Positions 1 through 7,731 of a DNA stretch of 17,256 nucleotides are shown here, one piece after another. Below the pieces are notes generated by a model, which was not told the DNA's origin, did no database searches, and saw only the letters and a list, made by a program, of their open reading frames with translations. Source of the DNA: a bacterium. GTDB lineage: Bacteria; Patescibacteriota; Minisyncoccia; Minisyncoccales; PEYH01. Position numbers and translations under genes: made by a program. The number at the start of each line of letters is the position of its first letter. Position 1 is the stretch's first letter. The DNA lies in contig JAGHAC010000012.1 in NCBI GenBank assembly GCA_021161645.1, forward strand, positions 1 through 17,256, read 5' to 3'.

Positions 1-212
1 ATATATCAAAAAGTCGCTATATGGATAAATTCAAACCCATTGAAAAAGGGTGTAAATGTTTTACCTGTCAAAATTATTCTATTGCACAACTTAATTTTTT
101 ATTTAAAGCAAAGGAACAACTAGCTGGACGTCTTTTAACAATTCATAATCTTTGGTTTTTAGAAAACAAACTCAAAGAGATCAGAGAAAAAATTGACCAA
201 AATAAATTTTAA
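1..212 (+). CDS. tgt: tRNA-guanine transglycosylase, C-terminal end (partial)
   Basis: The window opens inside this gene; the reading frame starts at base 3 and runs to a TAA at 210-212. Only about 69 C-terminal residues are present. They match the zinc-binding end of bacterial Tgt, which exchanges guanine-34 for preQ1 in tRNAs with GUN anticodons. The ligand pattern is GCKCFTC followed 26 residues later by the His of LLTIHNL, the same spacing as the Cys-Cys-Cys-His zinc site of known Tgt enzymes. The NYS.....LFKA.E segment and the closing IREKI are also typical. The ATG at 21 is internal, because the codons before it (ISKSRY) continue the Tgt pattern. Substrate binding and catalytic aspartates lie upstream of the window. 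Identification from the tail alone is strong. Confidence 0.9.
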   Translation, partial: ISKSRYMDKFKPIEKGCKCFTCQNYSIAQLNFLFKAKEQLAGRLLTIHNLWFLENKLKEIREKIDQNKF

Positions 213-220
213 AAGTTTTT

Positions 221-255
221 AAAAGCCGCGCTGTTATTTTTCGGCGCGGCTTTTT
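221..255 (+). terminator. Rho-independent terminator of tgt, probably bidirectional
   Basis: A perfect 7-bp GC stem (GCCGCGC at 225-231 with GCGCGGC at 244-250) encloses a 12-nt loop and is followed by five T. Four A precede the stem, so the minus strand also has a short U tract. It sits between the convergent tgt (ends 212) and the C25-like gene (ends 276) and could stop transcription from both sides. Confidence 0.85.
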
Positions 256-275
256 AGTTGACATTTTAATCAATT

Positions 276-2024
276 CTACTTAACTCTACAATAACCATTG
301 TCGCACCATTCCCAGGGGGCACAATCTTCATCAGTTTTACAATAACCACAATCGGCCGGACAGTTACTAATATCCTCGCCTGATTCACATAAACCATTTC
401 CGCAAACACTACAAGATCCTGTATAACGCCACTCTCCATCTACACATTCATATTCTCTACCATTGATACATTTATAGTCAGGCGGTGTACACTCTTCTTG
501 AGGAGGCTGTGTGCCAACAGAAATTACCTCGCAGCCAATTTGAGTACATCGAAAACATACTTCTCCAATAAGAGGCAAAGTAACACATATAATTTTTTTC
601 TCATCTTCCTTAATGCATATCTTATTTCCATTAGGCAAAATGATGCATACAGTTCCTTGACCCGGCTCAACCGGTATTGAAGAAGGCGGCGCAGGATGTG
701 ACGGAGAGGGAGAAGGAGTTGGAGAGGGAGAAGGGGTTGGAGTTGGGGTTGGAGTTGGAGAAGGAGTTGGAGAGGTTGAGGGCGGCTCTGGCCCTCCACC
801 TAAAAACTTAGCTAATTTCAAAAATGGATCACCTAAAAGAACCACACCATAATATCTACTCACCTCTCTTGTATTACGGGGATTTCCCGCATAATGCTGG
901 AAAAATAATTTTATACCTTCTCCAATACATTGACCTTCTTGTATTGGTCGAAATAAATACTGTTGTTCGCCTATTACGGCACTTGATTTTGTATAACCCA
1001 TTACCGCAAGACCATAACTAGGAGAAAATAAATACATTCCCCCTAAATAATTAGACCTTCTGAAATCTAGGGCATGACAAGAATTTAAAAAATAAAAGTT
1101 TGCCCCCGAGTTTACTTGTGCTATCTCTACGCTTGAGACAATGCCCCTTTTTGTATGATTTCGTTCAAAAAAGGCATGATAGGTTGCGTTAGAATGAACA
1201 GCTAATTCCAACAACTCATGTTGGGTGTTAGTAAGATACCATTTATAGTTAGAAGCAGAAGTTTTATTTGGACCGTTCACTATATCAAGAACATTATTAT
1301 AAATAGGGCCAACAATATTTTTAATGATTTCAGTAATTTTTTTGTAGCCAGGCCAAACTCCTGCGTCATCTATAAATAAAATTGCCCATTGAGGTAATCT
1401 TGTTTTTGAGTCCGCTCCTAATCTATAAGAATGAATTTTGTTAAGATAATTTTTTATTAAATCCACTTCGTTACCCAAATAAGAAAGACCGGATGCTTTT
1501 ATCCGTCCTACAAAAATCTCTGCTTTGGTATCCCCAGATATGCTGTCAATATAGCTATCACCGTTAGTATCTTTCCACACTCCGTTAAGATCCATATAAT
1601 ATAAATCTGAAGCAAAAGTAGAAGGACCATGAACGTCGGTTAATAAATAAATCTGAGGAATCGGCAAATCTCCAATTAGTACTGCTCCCACAAGGTTATT
1701 ATTTTGATATTGGTCTTGCAAAAAATCTCTTACTGATTTCGGCGTAGCAGAGGTAGGAAATTCTTTCATTATGACTTCATAACCATCATTTTCTAGATCT
1801 TCTTTGTATGTATTAAGTTCATCTTCAATATAAGGTTTTAAAGAGCTGTTCACTATTATTGCCGCTCTTTCTTTTTCTTGGGCAGAAGTATAAATATTAC
1901 TGTGATCACCCCGCTGATAAAATAAAAATAAGCTTACTGTTATACCCATCAATAAAAACAAGGCAATACCCTTCTTTAAAGAGAATTTTACTATATTGGT
2001 GGATTTTAGTTTTTTTGTTAACAT
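276..2024 (-). CDS. Membrane-anchored gingipain-like (C25) cysteine peptidase with Cys-rich tail
   Basis: 582 residues. A basic N-terminus and hydrophobic segment at about 20-36 suggest a signal anchor or uncleaved signal peptide. Residues 53-410 resemble the peptidase C25 fold: GAVLIGDLPIP (113-123), a Ca-loop-like D152-x-N-x-D-x-x-x-D160, FVGRI (171-175), candidate catalytic His277 in AVHSNATYH, candidate nucleophile Cys316 in FLNSC, and LLGDPFLKL (396-404). The usual His-Gly of the family is His-Ser-Asn here. A Pro/Ser/Thr linker follows (about 411-452), then a Cys-rich region (460-580) with a CGNGLCESGE...NCPADCG motif seen in extracellular proteins. The likely role is a cell-surface peptidase; substrate unknown. 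It lies 35 nt downstream of the PG-binding/HEAT gene and is probably cotranscribed with it. No Shine-Dalgarno precedes the ATG. Peptidase family assignment is fairly confident; activity is inferred. Confidence 0.75.
   Translation of the reverse strand: MLTKKLKSTNIVKFSLKKGIALFLLMGITVSLFLFYQRGDHSNIYTSAQEKERAAIIVNSSLKPYIEDELNTYKEDLENDGYEVIMKEFPTSATPKSVRDFLQDQYQNNNLVGAVLIGDLPIPQIYLLTDVHGPSTFASDLYYMDLNGVWKDTNGDSYIDSISGDTKAEIFVGRIKASGLSYLGNEVDLIKNYLNKIHSYRLGADSKTRLPQWAILFIDDAGVWPGYKKITEIIKNIVGPIYNNVLDIVNGPNKTSASNYKWYLTNTQHELLELAVHSNATYHAFFERNHTKRGIVSSVEIAQVNSGANFYFLNSCHALDFRRSNYLGGMYLFSPSYGLAVMGYTKSSAVIGEQQYLFRPIQEGQCIGEGIKLFFQHYAGNPRNTREVSRYYGVVLLGDPFLKLAKFLGGGPEPPSTSPTPSPTPTPTPTPSPSPTPSPSPSHPAPPSSIPVEPGQGTVCIILPNGNKICIKEDEKKIICVTLPLIGEVCFRCTQIGCEVISVGTQPPQEECTPPDYKCINGREYECVDGEWRYTGSCSVCGNGLCESGEDISNCPADCGYCKTDEDCAPWEWCDNGYCRVK
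701..780 (-). repeat. Hexamer tandem repeat encoding the Pro/Ser/Thr linker
   Basis: Degenerate 6-bp units on the plus strand (GGAGTT, GGAGAA, GGAGAG variants) run across about 80 bp. Read on the minus strand they encode alternating Pro-Thr and Pro-Ser at about residues 415-442 of the C25-like peptidase. Such repeats can change copy number by slippage without breaking the frame, so linker length may vary between strains. Confidence 0.85.
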
Positions 2025-2059
2025 TTATTTTAGATTAATTAAATTATCTTGGAAGCAAT

Positions 2060-3214
2060 TTATTGACTTAATTTATCTATTGCTGTTTTAACCGTATCCA
2101 TCATCTCTTGCCATTGAGCAAGAATAAGCTCATCTCCTGGCTCTACAACTTCGGGCTTTAACGTTTCTAATTCTGCAAGATAAGAATTTAGCGTCTCTTT
2201 GGCGGGTGAATGTCTGAGATCACCAAGAGCTTCTGCTATAGCGATCTTTAAATTCACATCTTTTTCTTCGTTAAATTTATTTAGAAGAAATTCTCCCGCC
2301 CTTTCGCTACCTGTTTTCTTCATATTCTCTATAATCAATAGTTTGATGGCGAATTGGTTTCCCTGCCATTGATCTTCGGATTTTACCCAAAAGCCTTCTA
2401 GCTTACCAATGTCTTTCTTATCAGGCCCAATTGTATTAATAGCATCCAACATATCCTGAGCGACAAAAGTATTGGTTTCTTGTTCAAGTGCTTCAAATAA
2501 AACCTCCTTGGAGTCTTTCTCTCCTAAATTTTTTAAGGCGACAATTGCGCTTCTTTTTACATTTACATCTTCATCCTGGAGAGCGTCTTCAAAAATATTT
2601 TTAGCCTCTTTTGCCTTAACCTGTCCAGCCATATCAAAAAGTAAGGGCTTTTCTTCGGAAGTAATAGTCAAATACTTCAAAACCAATCCCAAATGGTAAG
2701 ATGTGGATTTGCCAAACGAGAATAATTCACTTCTAATTTTTTCTTTTTGAATCGGGTCTGGTTCGCTTAGATAAGAAATTAGTTTATTTTTTATTAATTG
2801 ATGAGTCTCACAACCGTATAACTTATTAAGCTTAGCACGAGTTGTAGGCCCCACAAATCCTGTGGGATAATTCAATTTCCACGGTTTTAATACCTCCTCT
2901 TTATAAAAAGCTTGGAAATCCTTAACCGATTTTAAGGTAATGGGTCCAAAATATCCTGTAATCTTTGGAAAATTGAAAAAACCTTCTATCTTAAGTGCTT
3001 TTTGAAGCGCCATTATTTCTTCTGATCTATATCCATACTTTAAATTATTCCCAAAATTGTAGCACCAAAGAGGTTGGTTAAAATCCGGACGAAAACTATA
3101 GTTCAAAATACCTTCGTCTTGCTCTTCTGCCTGTACGAAAAAATTATTGCCCCAAAAAACAAAAAGAAAAAAGGTTGCGGCGAATAGTGTTATAAATTTA
3201 AGAAAGTTAGACAT
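2060..3214 (-). CDS. Secreted peptidoglycan-binding protein with HEAT-like repeats
   Basis: 384 residues from the chosen ATG at 3214. The start is set by a signal peptide (MSNFLKF, a hydrophobic core, then VQA before EEQ, likely cleavage after residue 29) and by a promoter at 3267-3296 whose predicted start point is near 3260. A longer reading to 3289 would start with TTG inside that promoter. Residues about 60-134 form a PG_binding_1-type domain: an LQKAL helix, TGYFGPITLKSVKDFQ, and TGFVGPTTRAKLNKLYGC. The rest is helical, with HEAT-like stretches (about 190-265, with VNVKRSAIVALKNLGE, and 305-350, with VNLKIAIAEALGDLRH). Probably an exported wall-associated scaffold. It is the first gene of a two-gene unit with the C25-like peptidase. 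No catalytic motif is visible. Domain calls are firm, function is not. Confidence 0.8.
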   Translation of the reverse strand: MSNFLKFITLFAATFFLFVFWGNNFFVQAEEQDEGILNYSFRPDFNQPLWCYNFGNNLKYGYRSEEIMALQKALKIEGFFNFPKITGYFGPITLKSVKDFQAFYKEEVLKPWKLNYPTGFVGPTTRAKLNKLYGCETHQLIKNKLISYLSEPDPIQKEKIRSELFSFGKSTSYHLGLVLKYLTITSEEKPLLFDMAGQVKAKEAKNIFEDALQDEDVNVKRSAIVALKNLGEKDSKEVLFEALEQETNTFVAQDMLDAINTIGPDKKDIGKLEGFWVKSEDQWQGNQFAIKLLIIENMKKTGSERAGEFLLNKFNEEKDVNLKIAIAEALGDLRHSPAKETLNSYLAELETLKPEVVEPGDELILAQWQEMMDTVKTAIDKLSQ

Positions 3215-3266
3215 AATTACTGGGTTAATTTTGTATATAAGTATATAATTAGAAACCTCTTTCTTA

Positions 3267-3296
3267 AGTATATCAAGACTTAAAAACAAGCGTCAA
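3267..3296 (-). promoter_or_regulatory. Sigma-70-type promoter for the envelope gene pair
   Basis: On the minus strand, TTGACG (3296-3291) is followed after 18 nt by TATACT (3272-3267). Both hexamers match the bacterial consensus at five of six positions. Transcription would begin near 3260, giving a leader of about 46 nt before the ATG at 3214. It lies between the end of truB (3333) and that ATG, so the envelope genes need not depend on truB transcription. Confidence 0.65.
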
Positions 3297-3332
3297 GGAA
3301 ACCCTTTCTAAAAAATATTTCAACAATTTCGG

Positions 3333-4268
3333 TTAGCAAATTTTAAAATCTGTAAATCTGGTTTGAGATCTTCTAAAATAATAAAAAACTTTCTCAACTT
3401 TTGCGAAAGTTGGTAAAGTTGGTCCTGCTAGAATCTTGTCTAAAAAACTCTGGAGTTTTTCTTCACTGCCTTGCCCAATAATCTCGACACTTCCACCTTC
3501 TAAATTTTCCGCCTTTCCGTGAATACCTAATAAACTAGCCCATTTTTGAGTAAAAAATCTAAAACCCACCCCCTGCACCCGTCCATAAGCTTTAAAATAT
3601 AATTCTAAATTTCCCTTCTCAAAATCCTCGAGAGTAATTGCCTCTTGGATAGTAAAATTTCCAACTCTAGTTCTTACTAATTCCTTTAAATAGCCACCTG
3701 TTTTCAGCATTGTCCCTAAATCATTTGCAAAACTTCTCACATAAAAGCCGGATTTAACTAAAAGTTTAACTTTTAAAATGCTTTCTGATTCTTTTGGTTG
3801 ATAATCTAACAATTCTATTTTTAATGCTTCTACTTCCTTTGGTCGAATTTCGATATTTTTTCCTTTTCTTGCCAGTCTGTACGCCGGAGTACCTGAAACT
3901 TTAACTGCCGAGAAAGCTGGCGGTGTCTGTAAAATTTTCCCTTCAAATTTTTTCAAATATTTTCTTATCTCGTCCTCCTTCGGCCACTCTACAATTTCTA
4001 AGGGAGTAATCTTCCCCTCAGCATCGTATGTGTCAGAAATAGCTCCTAGGGCAATTGTAGCGATGTATTCCTTTTCCTTACCTTTTAAAAACTCAGTTAG
4101 TTTTTTTGTACCCTCTTTTCCAATTCCAATAATTAAAACGCCCTCTGCTAAAGGATCTAGGCTGCCGCCGTGGCCAATTTTTCTCTCCTTCAATTCTTTT
4201 TTCAAAAACCGAATGACATCATAAGAACTCCATCCTTTTGGCTTGTAAAAAACAGCAATTCCCTTCAT
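3333..4268 (-). CDS. truB: tRNA pseudouridine-55 synthase fused to acylphosphatase
   Basis: 311 residues with two domains. Residues 1-215 are TruB, which isomerises U55 in the tRNA T-loop: KPKGWSSYDVI (9-19), HGGSLDPLAEGVL (33-45) with catalytic Asp38, KEYIA (66-70), TPPAFSAVKVSG (115-126), and GFYVRSFANDLG (174-185). The usual C-terminal PUA-like domain is missing. Instead, residues 224-311 are a full acylphosphatase: AYGRVQGVGFRFF with catalytic Arg237, KAENLEGGSVEI with catalytic Asn255, and a normal FTDFKI end. Acylphosphatases hydrolyse carboxyl-phosphate bonds such as acetyl phosphate. Both sets of active-site residues are intact, so both activities are plausible. The join is in one uninterrupted frame. 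ATG at 4268 gives the expected TruB N-terminus; no Shine-Dalgarno is seen. How the two activities relate is unknown. Confidence 0.9.
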   Translation of the reverse strand: MKGIAVFYKPKGWSSYDVIRFLKKELKERKIGHGGSLDPLAEGVLIIGIGKEGTKKLTEFLKGKEKEYIATIALGAISDTYDAEGKITPLEIVEWPKEDEIRKYLKKFEGKILQTPPAFSAVKVSGTPAYRLARKGKNIEIRPKEVEALKIELLDYQPKESESILKVKLLVKSGFYVRSFANDLGTMLKTGGYLKELVRTRVGNFTIQEAITLEDFEKGNLELYFKAYGRVQGVGFRFFTQKWASLLGIHGKAENLEGGSVEIIGQGSEEKLQSFLDKILAGPTLPTFAKVEKVFYYFRRSQTRFTDFKIC

Positions 4269-4292
4269 ATTTCTAAATTTCTAAATTTCTAT
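4269..4292 (-). repeat. Three tandem 8-bp units in the truB leader
   Basis: Three adjacent copies of ATTTCTAA (the last ending in AT) abut the truB start codon, and related T-rich sequence continues to about 4310. On the truB strand this is an A-rich leader without a Shine-Dalgarno. It could help keep the leader unstructured; that is inference. Confidence 0.7.
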
Positions 4293-4331
4293 TTTCTATA
4301 TTTATTTCTACCATAATTTTCGATTCTCAAC

Positions 4332-4487
4332 GACCGCCTCAAGAAAAACCCGCCCTTCTTCCCAAGAACAATCCCCAAAAAAGATTGAAGAAACTCAAAC
4401 TGCTGTATTAACACGGCCATGGCAATGATAATACAGCAGTTTCTCTCGGGAACGATCCCTAAGAAATAGTCTCGAGAAGGCCGCGTC
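4332..4487. other. Multi-hairpin intergenic element, possible structured RNA
   Basis: The gene-free gap 4269-4597 contains a foldable block that looks richer in GC than its flanks. Arms: a bulged closing stem pairs GACCGCCT (4332-4339) with bases 4478-4487. Hairpin A pairs TTCTT and CAATC (4356-4360, 4369-4373) with GATTG and AAGAA (4383-4392). Hairpin B is a perfect 14-bp inverted repeat (4397-4410 with 4429-4442) around an 18-nt loop containing GCCATGGC. Hairpin C pairs GGGA with TCCC (4448-4459) inside TCTC/GAGA (4444-4447, 4474-4477). I cannot assign it to RNase P, SRP, tmRNA or 6S RNA, and the transcribed strand is unclear. It could instead be a DNA-level element. The pairing is seen; function is unknown. 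Confidence 0.4.
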
Positions 4488-4557
4488 ATTACTGGATTCA
4501 GAGCCTGATTTTTCCATTTGGTACATTTTTGAATATTTTTAAAGCGTAAACTTTACA

Positions 4558-4586
4558 TTGAATTACCTTTTAAATTGGTCTAATAT
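4558..4586 (+). promoter_or_regulatory. Candidate promoter for the helicase-nuclease gene
   Basis: TTGAAT (4558-4563) and TAATAT (4581-4586) are 17 nt apart. Transcription would start only about 5 nt before the ATG at 4598, so the mRNA could be nearly leaderless, which fits the lack of a strong Shine-Dalgarno. In AT-rich DNA such matches also arise by chance. Confidence 0.4.
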
Positions 4587-4597
4587 AGAGAAAGATT

Positions 4598-7516
4598 ATG
4601 TCGAAAAAAATCAAAAAAGATGAATATCTTACAGATCTCAACAAAGAACAGTTTGAAGCCGTTACTTTTGGAAATGGTCCTCTCTTGATTGTTGCCGGCG
4701 CTGGAACAGGAAAAACAACCGTAATTACAAGACGCATTACTTACCTTATTGAGAAGAAAAAACTAAAACCAGAAGAAATTTTAGGGGTAACTTTTACAGA
4801 TAAAGCAGCGGGAGAAATGGAGGAAAGAGTAGATGAACTATTGCCTTACGGATATTTAGATCTATGGATCTCTACTTTTCATTCTTTTGCTCAAAGAATT
4901 CTTCAAGAGCATGGGCTAGATATTGGTATTCCTACTAATTTTAAAGTATTAGACCAAACAGCTGCATGGTTATTAATCAGACAAAATCTCGAAGAATTTC
5001 ACCTCGATTATTATAAACCCCTAGGAAATCCTACAAAGTTTATTCATGCTTTAATTGAGCATTTTGCTCGATGTAAAGATCAGGGAGTTTATCCCGAAGA
5101 TTATCTTCAATATGCTTTAAAAATTAAAAAAAGAGCTAAAAATTCTGATATCGATGAATTAGAGATCGAAAGAATTCAGGAAGTCGCCCGCGCATACCAA
5201 ACATATCAGAAAATTCTTTTAGAAAATAATGCTCTGGATTTTGGCGACCTTATCAATTATACCCTGAAGCTTTTTCAAAAAAGACCAAAAATTTTAAAAA
5301 ACTACCAAAACCAATTCAAATATATTTTAGTTGATGAATTTCAAGACACAAATTGGGCTCAATATGAGTTGGTAAAACTGTTGGTTAAACCGCGCAATAA
5401 TATAACTGTATGTGCTGACGATGATCAAGCCGTCTATAGGTGGAGGGGCGCCTCTTTCAATAATGTAATTCGTTTTAAAAAGGATTACCCAAAAGCAAAA
5501 GAGATTTTTTTAGTAAAGAACTACCGCTCTACTCAAGATATTCTCGATCTTGCTTATAAATTTATTCAACTAAACAATCCTGATAGATTAGAATATCAAT
5601 TAAACAAGCAAAAACAAGAAAAGGGGAGAAACAATATTAAAATTATTAGTAAACAACTTATTGCTCAAACTAAAGAAAAAGGCATCATAGAACATCTGCA
5701 TTTCAAAACTTTAGAAGAAGAAGTTCGGGGAGTGGTAGATAAAATAGAAGAGCTTTATAAAAATGGGTTGGCCGATTCTTTTTCAGATTTTGCCATTCTT
5801 GTCCGCTCAAACAATGCTGCTACTCCTTTTTCTAAAGAACTTGAAAGAAGGGGAATTCCGTATCAGTTTTTGGCTTCCCGGGGATTATATCTACAACCCG
5901 TGATTCTCGATACTATTTCTTACCTTAAACTACTAGACAATTATCACGAAAGTTCCGCGGTTTTCAGAATACTTAATTCACCCGTCTTAAACATACCCAC
6001 AGAAGAAATAGCAAAAATTACTCACAAAAGCAAAATAAAAACTCAATCAATTTATGAAACTCTAAAAGAAATTCAACAATTCTCTGATATTACTCAAGAG
6101 ACAAAAAGTAAAATTGAAAGATTTCTTGAGATTATTAAAAAACATACTAATCTCGCCAGATCACAAAATGTAAGCGCGATATTTGTATATTTTTTAAACG
6201 ATACAGGGTATCTTTCTTATCTAACTAAAAACAACAAATACAAAGAAATAAAACTTCTTTCTCAATTCTTTGATAAAATTAAAGAGTTTGAACAAAGCCA
6301 AACAGAACCCACCCTCAAAAATTTCATAGAACTTTTAAATATGGAACTTGAATCGGGCGAAACCGGAGCTTTAGAATTTGATATAGAAGAAGGGCCGGAA
6401 ACGGTGAAAATAATGACTGTTCACTCAGCAAAAGGATTAGAATTCAAATATGTCTTTCTGGTAAATCTGGTTGATAAAAGATTTCCCACAATAGAGAGAA
6501 GGGAGCCGATCGAAATTCCAGAAGACTTAATAAAAGATATTTTGCCTCAAGGCGACTATCATTTACAGGAAGAGCGGCGACTTTTTTATGTAGGAATTAC
6601 CAGGGCTAAGCGTGGAGTTTTCTTTACTTCGGCAGAAAATTACGGAGGTACCAGAAAAAAGAAGCCCTCGAGATTCTTATATGAATTGGGAATCCTCAAT
6701 AACCAGACGAGTCCTGAACAAAAACCTCTTTTCACAATTTCAAAAACGCAAAAAATTCCTTTAAAAGAAAAAATAATCCTTCCCCCATACTTTTCCTACA
6801 CTCAAATAGCCGCTTTTCAAAAATGCCCCTTGCAATATAAATTTGCCCATATTCTGGCGGTACCAAGAGCAGGTAGCGCCACTCTAAGTTTTGGAAAAAC
6901 AATCCATAATACTCTTTTCAGATTTGTTAAGGAATATACACAAAACAAACAGATTTCTCTCGACTTACTCTACCAGATTTACAACGAAGAATGGATCGAT
7001 GAATGGTATGAATCCCAAACACACAAAGATAGGTATTATAAATTAGGCAAAAATTCTCTAAAATTATTTTTTGACCGCTTCCAACAAAGATCTCCCAAGA
7101 TAAAAGAAATTAATGGAAAACCTGCTTTAGAATTACCTTTCAAACTCAAAATAGGAAAATTTATTATAATAGGAAAAATTGATAGAATAGATGAATTGCC
7201 AGATAAAACAATAGAGATTGTTGACTACAAAACTGGAAATCCAAAAGAAAAACTTAGCACAGAAGAAAAAGAACAACTTTTGATATACCAACTTGCGGCA
7301 GAAGAAGTTTTAAATCTATCTCCTTCTAAACTAACATATTATTATCTGGATGCTGATAAAGAATTAACCTTTTCGCCGGTTCAGGAAAAAGAAAAGTTTA
7401 AACAAAAACTTTTAGATCTTTTAGAGAGTATCCAAAAAAGCGACTTTAGCCCAAAACCTGGATATCACTGTAAATACTGCGACTTTAAACACATCTGTGA
7501 GTTCCGAAAAGAGTAA
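4598..7516 (+). CDS. UvrD/Rep-family helicase fused to Fe-S PD-(D/E)XK nuclease
   Basis: 972 residues. The N-terminal two-thirds is a superfamily 1A helicase: Walker A AGAGTGKT (33-40), TFTDKAAGEM (65-74), STFHSFA (92-98), Walker B VDEFQD (245-250), DDDQAVYRWRGA (274-285), NYRST (308-312), TVHSAKGLEF (607-616), and ERRLFYVGITRAKR (659-672). The C-terminal part (from about 730) is a RecB/AddB/Cas4-like nuclease: FSYTQIAAFQKC, GKTIH with His770, IDRID (861-865), and DYKTG with Asp876 and Lys878. Cys743, Cys958, Cys961 and Cys967 match the four-cysteine iron-sulfur staple of AddB-type nucleases. It probably unwinds and trims DNA ends in recombinational repair, as a single-chain alternative to AddAB or RecBCD. 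No second subunit is visible nearby. The start is the first ATG, with only a weak purine run upstream. Confidence 0.92.
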   Translation: MSKKIKKDEYLTDLNKEQFEAVTFGNGPLLIVAGAGTGKTTVITRRITYLIEKKKLKPEEILGVTFTDKAAGEMEERVDELLPYGYLDLWISTFHSFAQRILQEHGLDIGIPTNFKVLDQTAAWLLIRQNLEEFHLDYYKPLGNPTKFIHALIEHFARCKDQGVYPEDYLQYALKIKKRAKNSDIDELEIERIQEVARAYQTYQKILLENNALDFGDLINYTLKLFQKRPKILKNYQNQFKYILVDEFQDTNWAQYELVKLLVKPRNNITVCADDDQAVYRWRGASFNNVIRFKKDYPKAKEIFLVKNYRSTQDILDLAYKFIQLNNPDRLEYQLNKQKQEKGRNNIKIISKQLIAQTKEKGIIEHLHFKTLEEEVRGVVDKIEELYKNGLADSFSDFAILVRSNNAATPFSKELERRGIPYQFLASRGLYLQPVILDTISYLKLLDNYHESSAVFRILNSPVLNIPTEEIAKITHKSKIKTQSIYETLKEIQQFSDITQETKSKIERFLEIIKKHTNLARSQNVSAIFVYFLNDTGYLSYLTKNNKYKEIKLLSQFFDKIKEFEQSQTEPTLKNFIELLNMELESGETGALEFDIEEGPETVKIMTVHSAKGLEFKYVFLVNLVDKRFPTIERREPIEIPEDLIKDILPQGDYHLQEERRLFYVGITRAKRGVFFTSAENYGGTRKKKPSRFLYELGILNNQTSPEQKPLFTISKTQKIPLKEKIILPPYFSYTQIAAFQKCPLQYKFAHILAVPRAGSATLSFGKTIHNTLFRFVKEYTQNKQISLDLLYQIYNEEWIDEWYESQTHKDRYYKLGKNSLKLFFDRFQQRSPKIKEINGKPALELPFKLKIGKFIIIGKIDRIDELPDKTIEIVDYKTGNPKEKLSTEEKEQLLIYQLAAEEVLNLSPSKLTYYYLDADKELTFSPVQEKEKFKQKLLDLLESIQKSDFSPKPGYHCKYCDFKHICEFRKE

Positions 7517-7601
7517 TTTTAAGTATCTAAAATATCTATTGTTTTAACGATATTCTCTATCGCTATCAATTCTTAATATTCTAAATCTATCTACTTTTGA
7601 G

Positions 7602-7625
7602 CAAAAAACCAGTTTTTGTTTTTTT
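7602..7625 (+). terminator. Weak A/T-rich terminator candidate after the helicase gene
   Basis: CAAAAA (7602-7607) can pair with TTTTTG (7613-7618), followed directly by seven T (7619-7625). The stem is almost all A-T, so it would be weak. It is the only terminator-like structure in the 215-nt gap between the helicase stop and the next gene. Confidence 0.3.
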
Positions 7626-7657
7626 GTGTTTAGAAATTAGAAAGTTGTTAAAAATCC

Positions 7658-7685
7658 TTGATTTCTTTTAGATTCAGGTTATAAT
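7658..7685 (+). promoter_or_regulatory. Promoter of the two-gene unit 7732-8456
   Basis: TTGATT (7658-7663) and a perfect TATAAT (7680-7685) are 16 nt apart. Predicted transcription start is near 7692, giving a leader of about 40 nt that contains the AAGGAG site. This is one of the clearest promoters in the window. Confidence 0.65.
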
Positions 7686-7715
7686 ATTCAAAGGATCTTT
7701 AAAAATATTTTAAAT

Positions 7716-7721
7716 AAGGAG
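7716..7721 (+). promoter_or_regulatory. Strong Shine-Dalgarno for the gene at 7732
   Basis: AAGGAG ends 10 nt before the ATG. Nearly all other genes in this window lack a recognisable Shine-Dalgarno, so this site is unusual here and confirms the start. Confidence 0.75.
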
Positions 7722-7731
7722 CGCGATAAAA

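Noticed and set aside
524..799. Gln/Leu/Pro-rich minus-strand frame over the hexamer tract
   Set aside because: It is a shifted reading of the repeat coding for the Pro/Thr linker of the C25-like gene.
3215..3289. N-terminal extension of the PG-binding/HEAT gene to 3289
   Set aside because: It would start with TTG inside a good promoter and would bury the signal peptide 25 residues in; ATG 3214 fits both signals.
4391..4460. Known RNA genes (tRNA, SRP, RNase P, 6S, tmRNA, T-box)
   Set aside because: None of their conserved sequence motifs could be found on either strand, so no family name is given to the structured block.
4289..4489. Minus-strand 66-residue reading frame in the truB/helicase gap
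   Set aside because: It runs straight through the 14-bp inverted repeat and other hairpin arms, has no Shine-Dalgarno and resembles no family; the secondary structure explains the sequence better.
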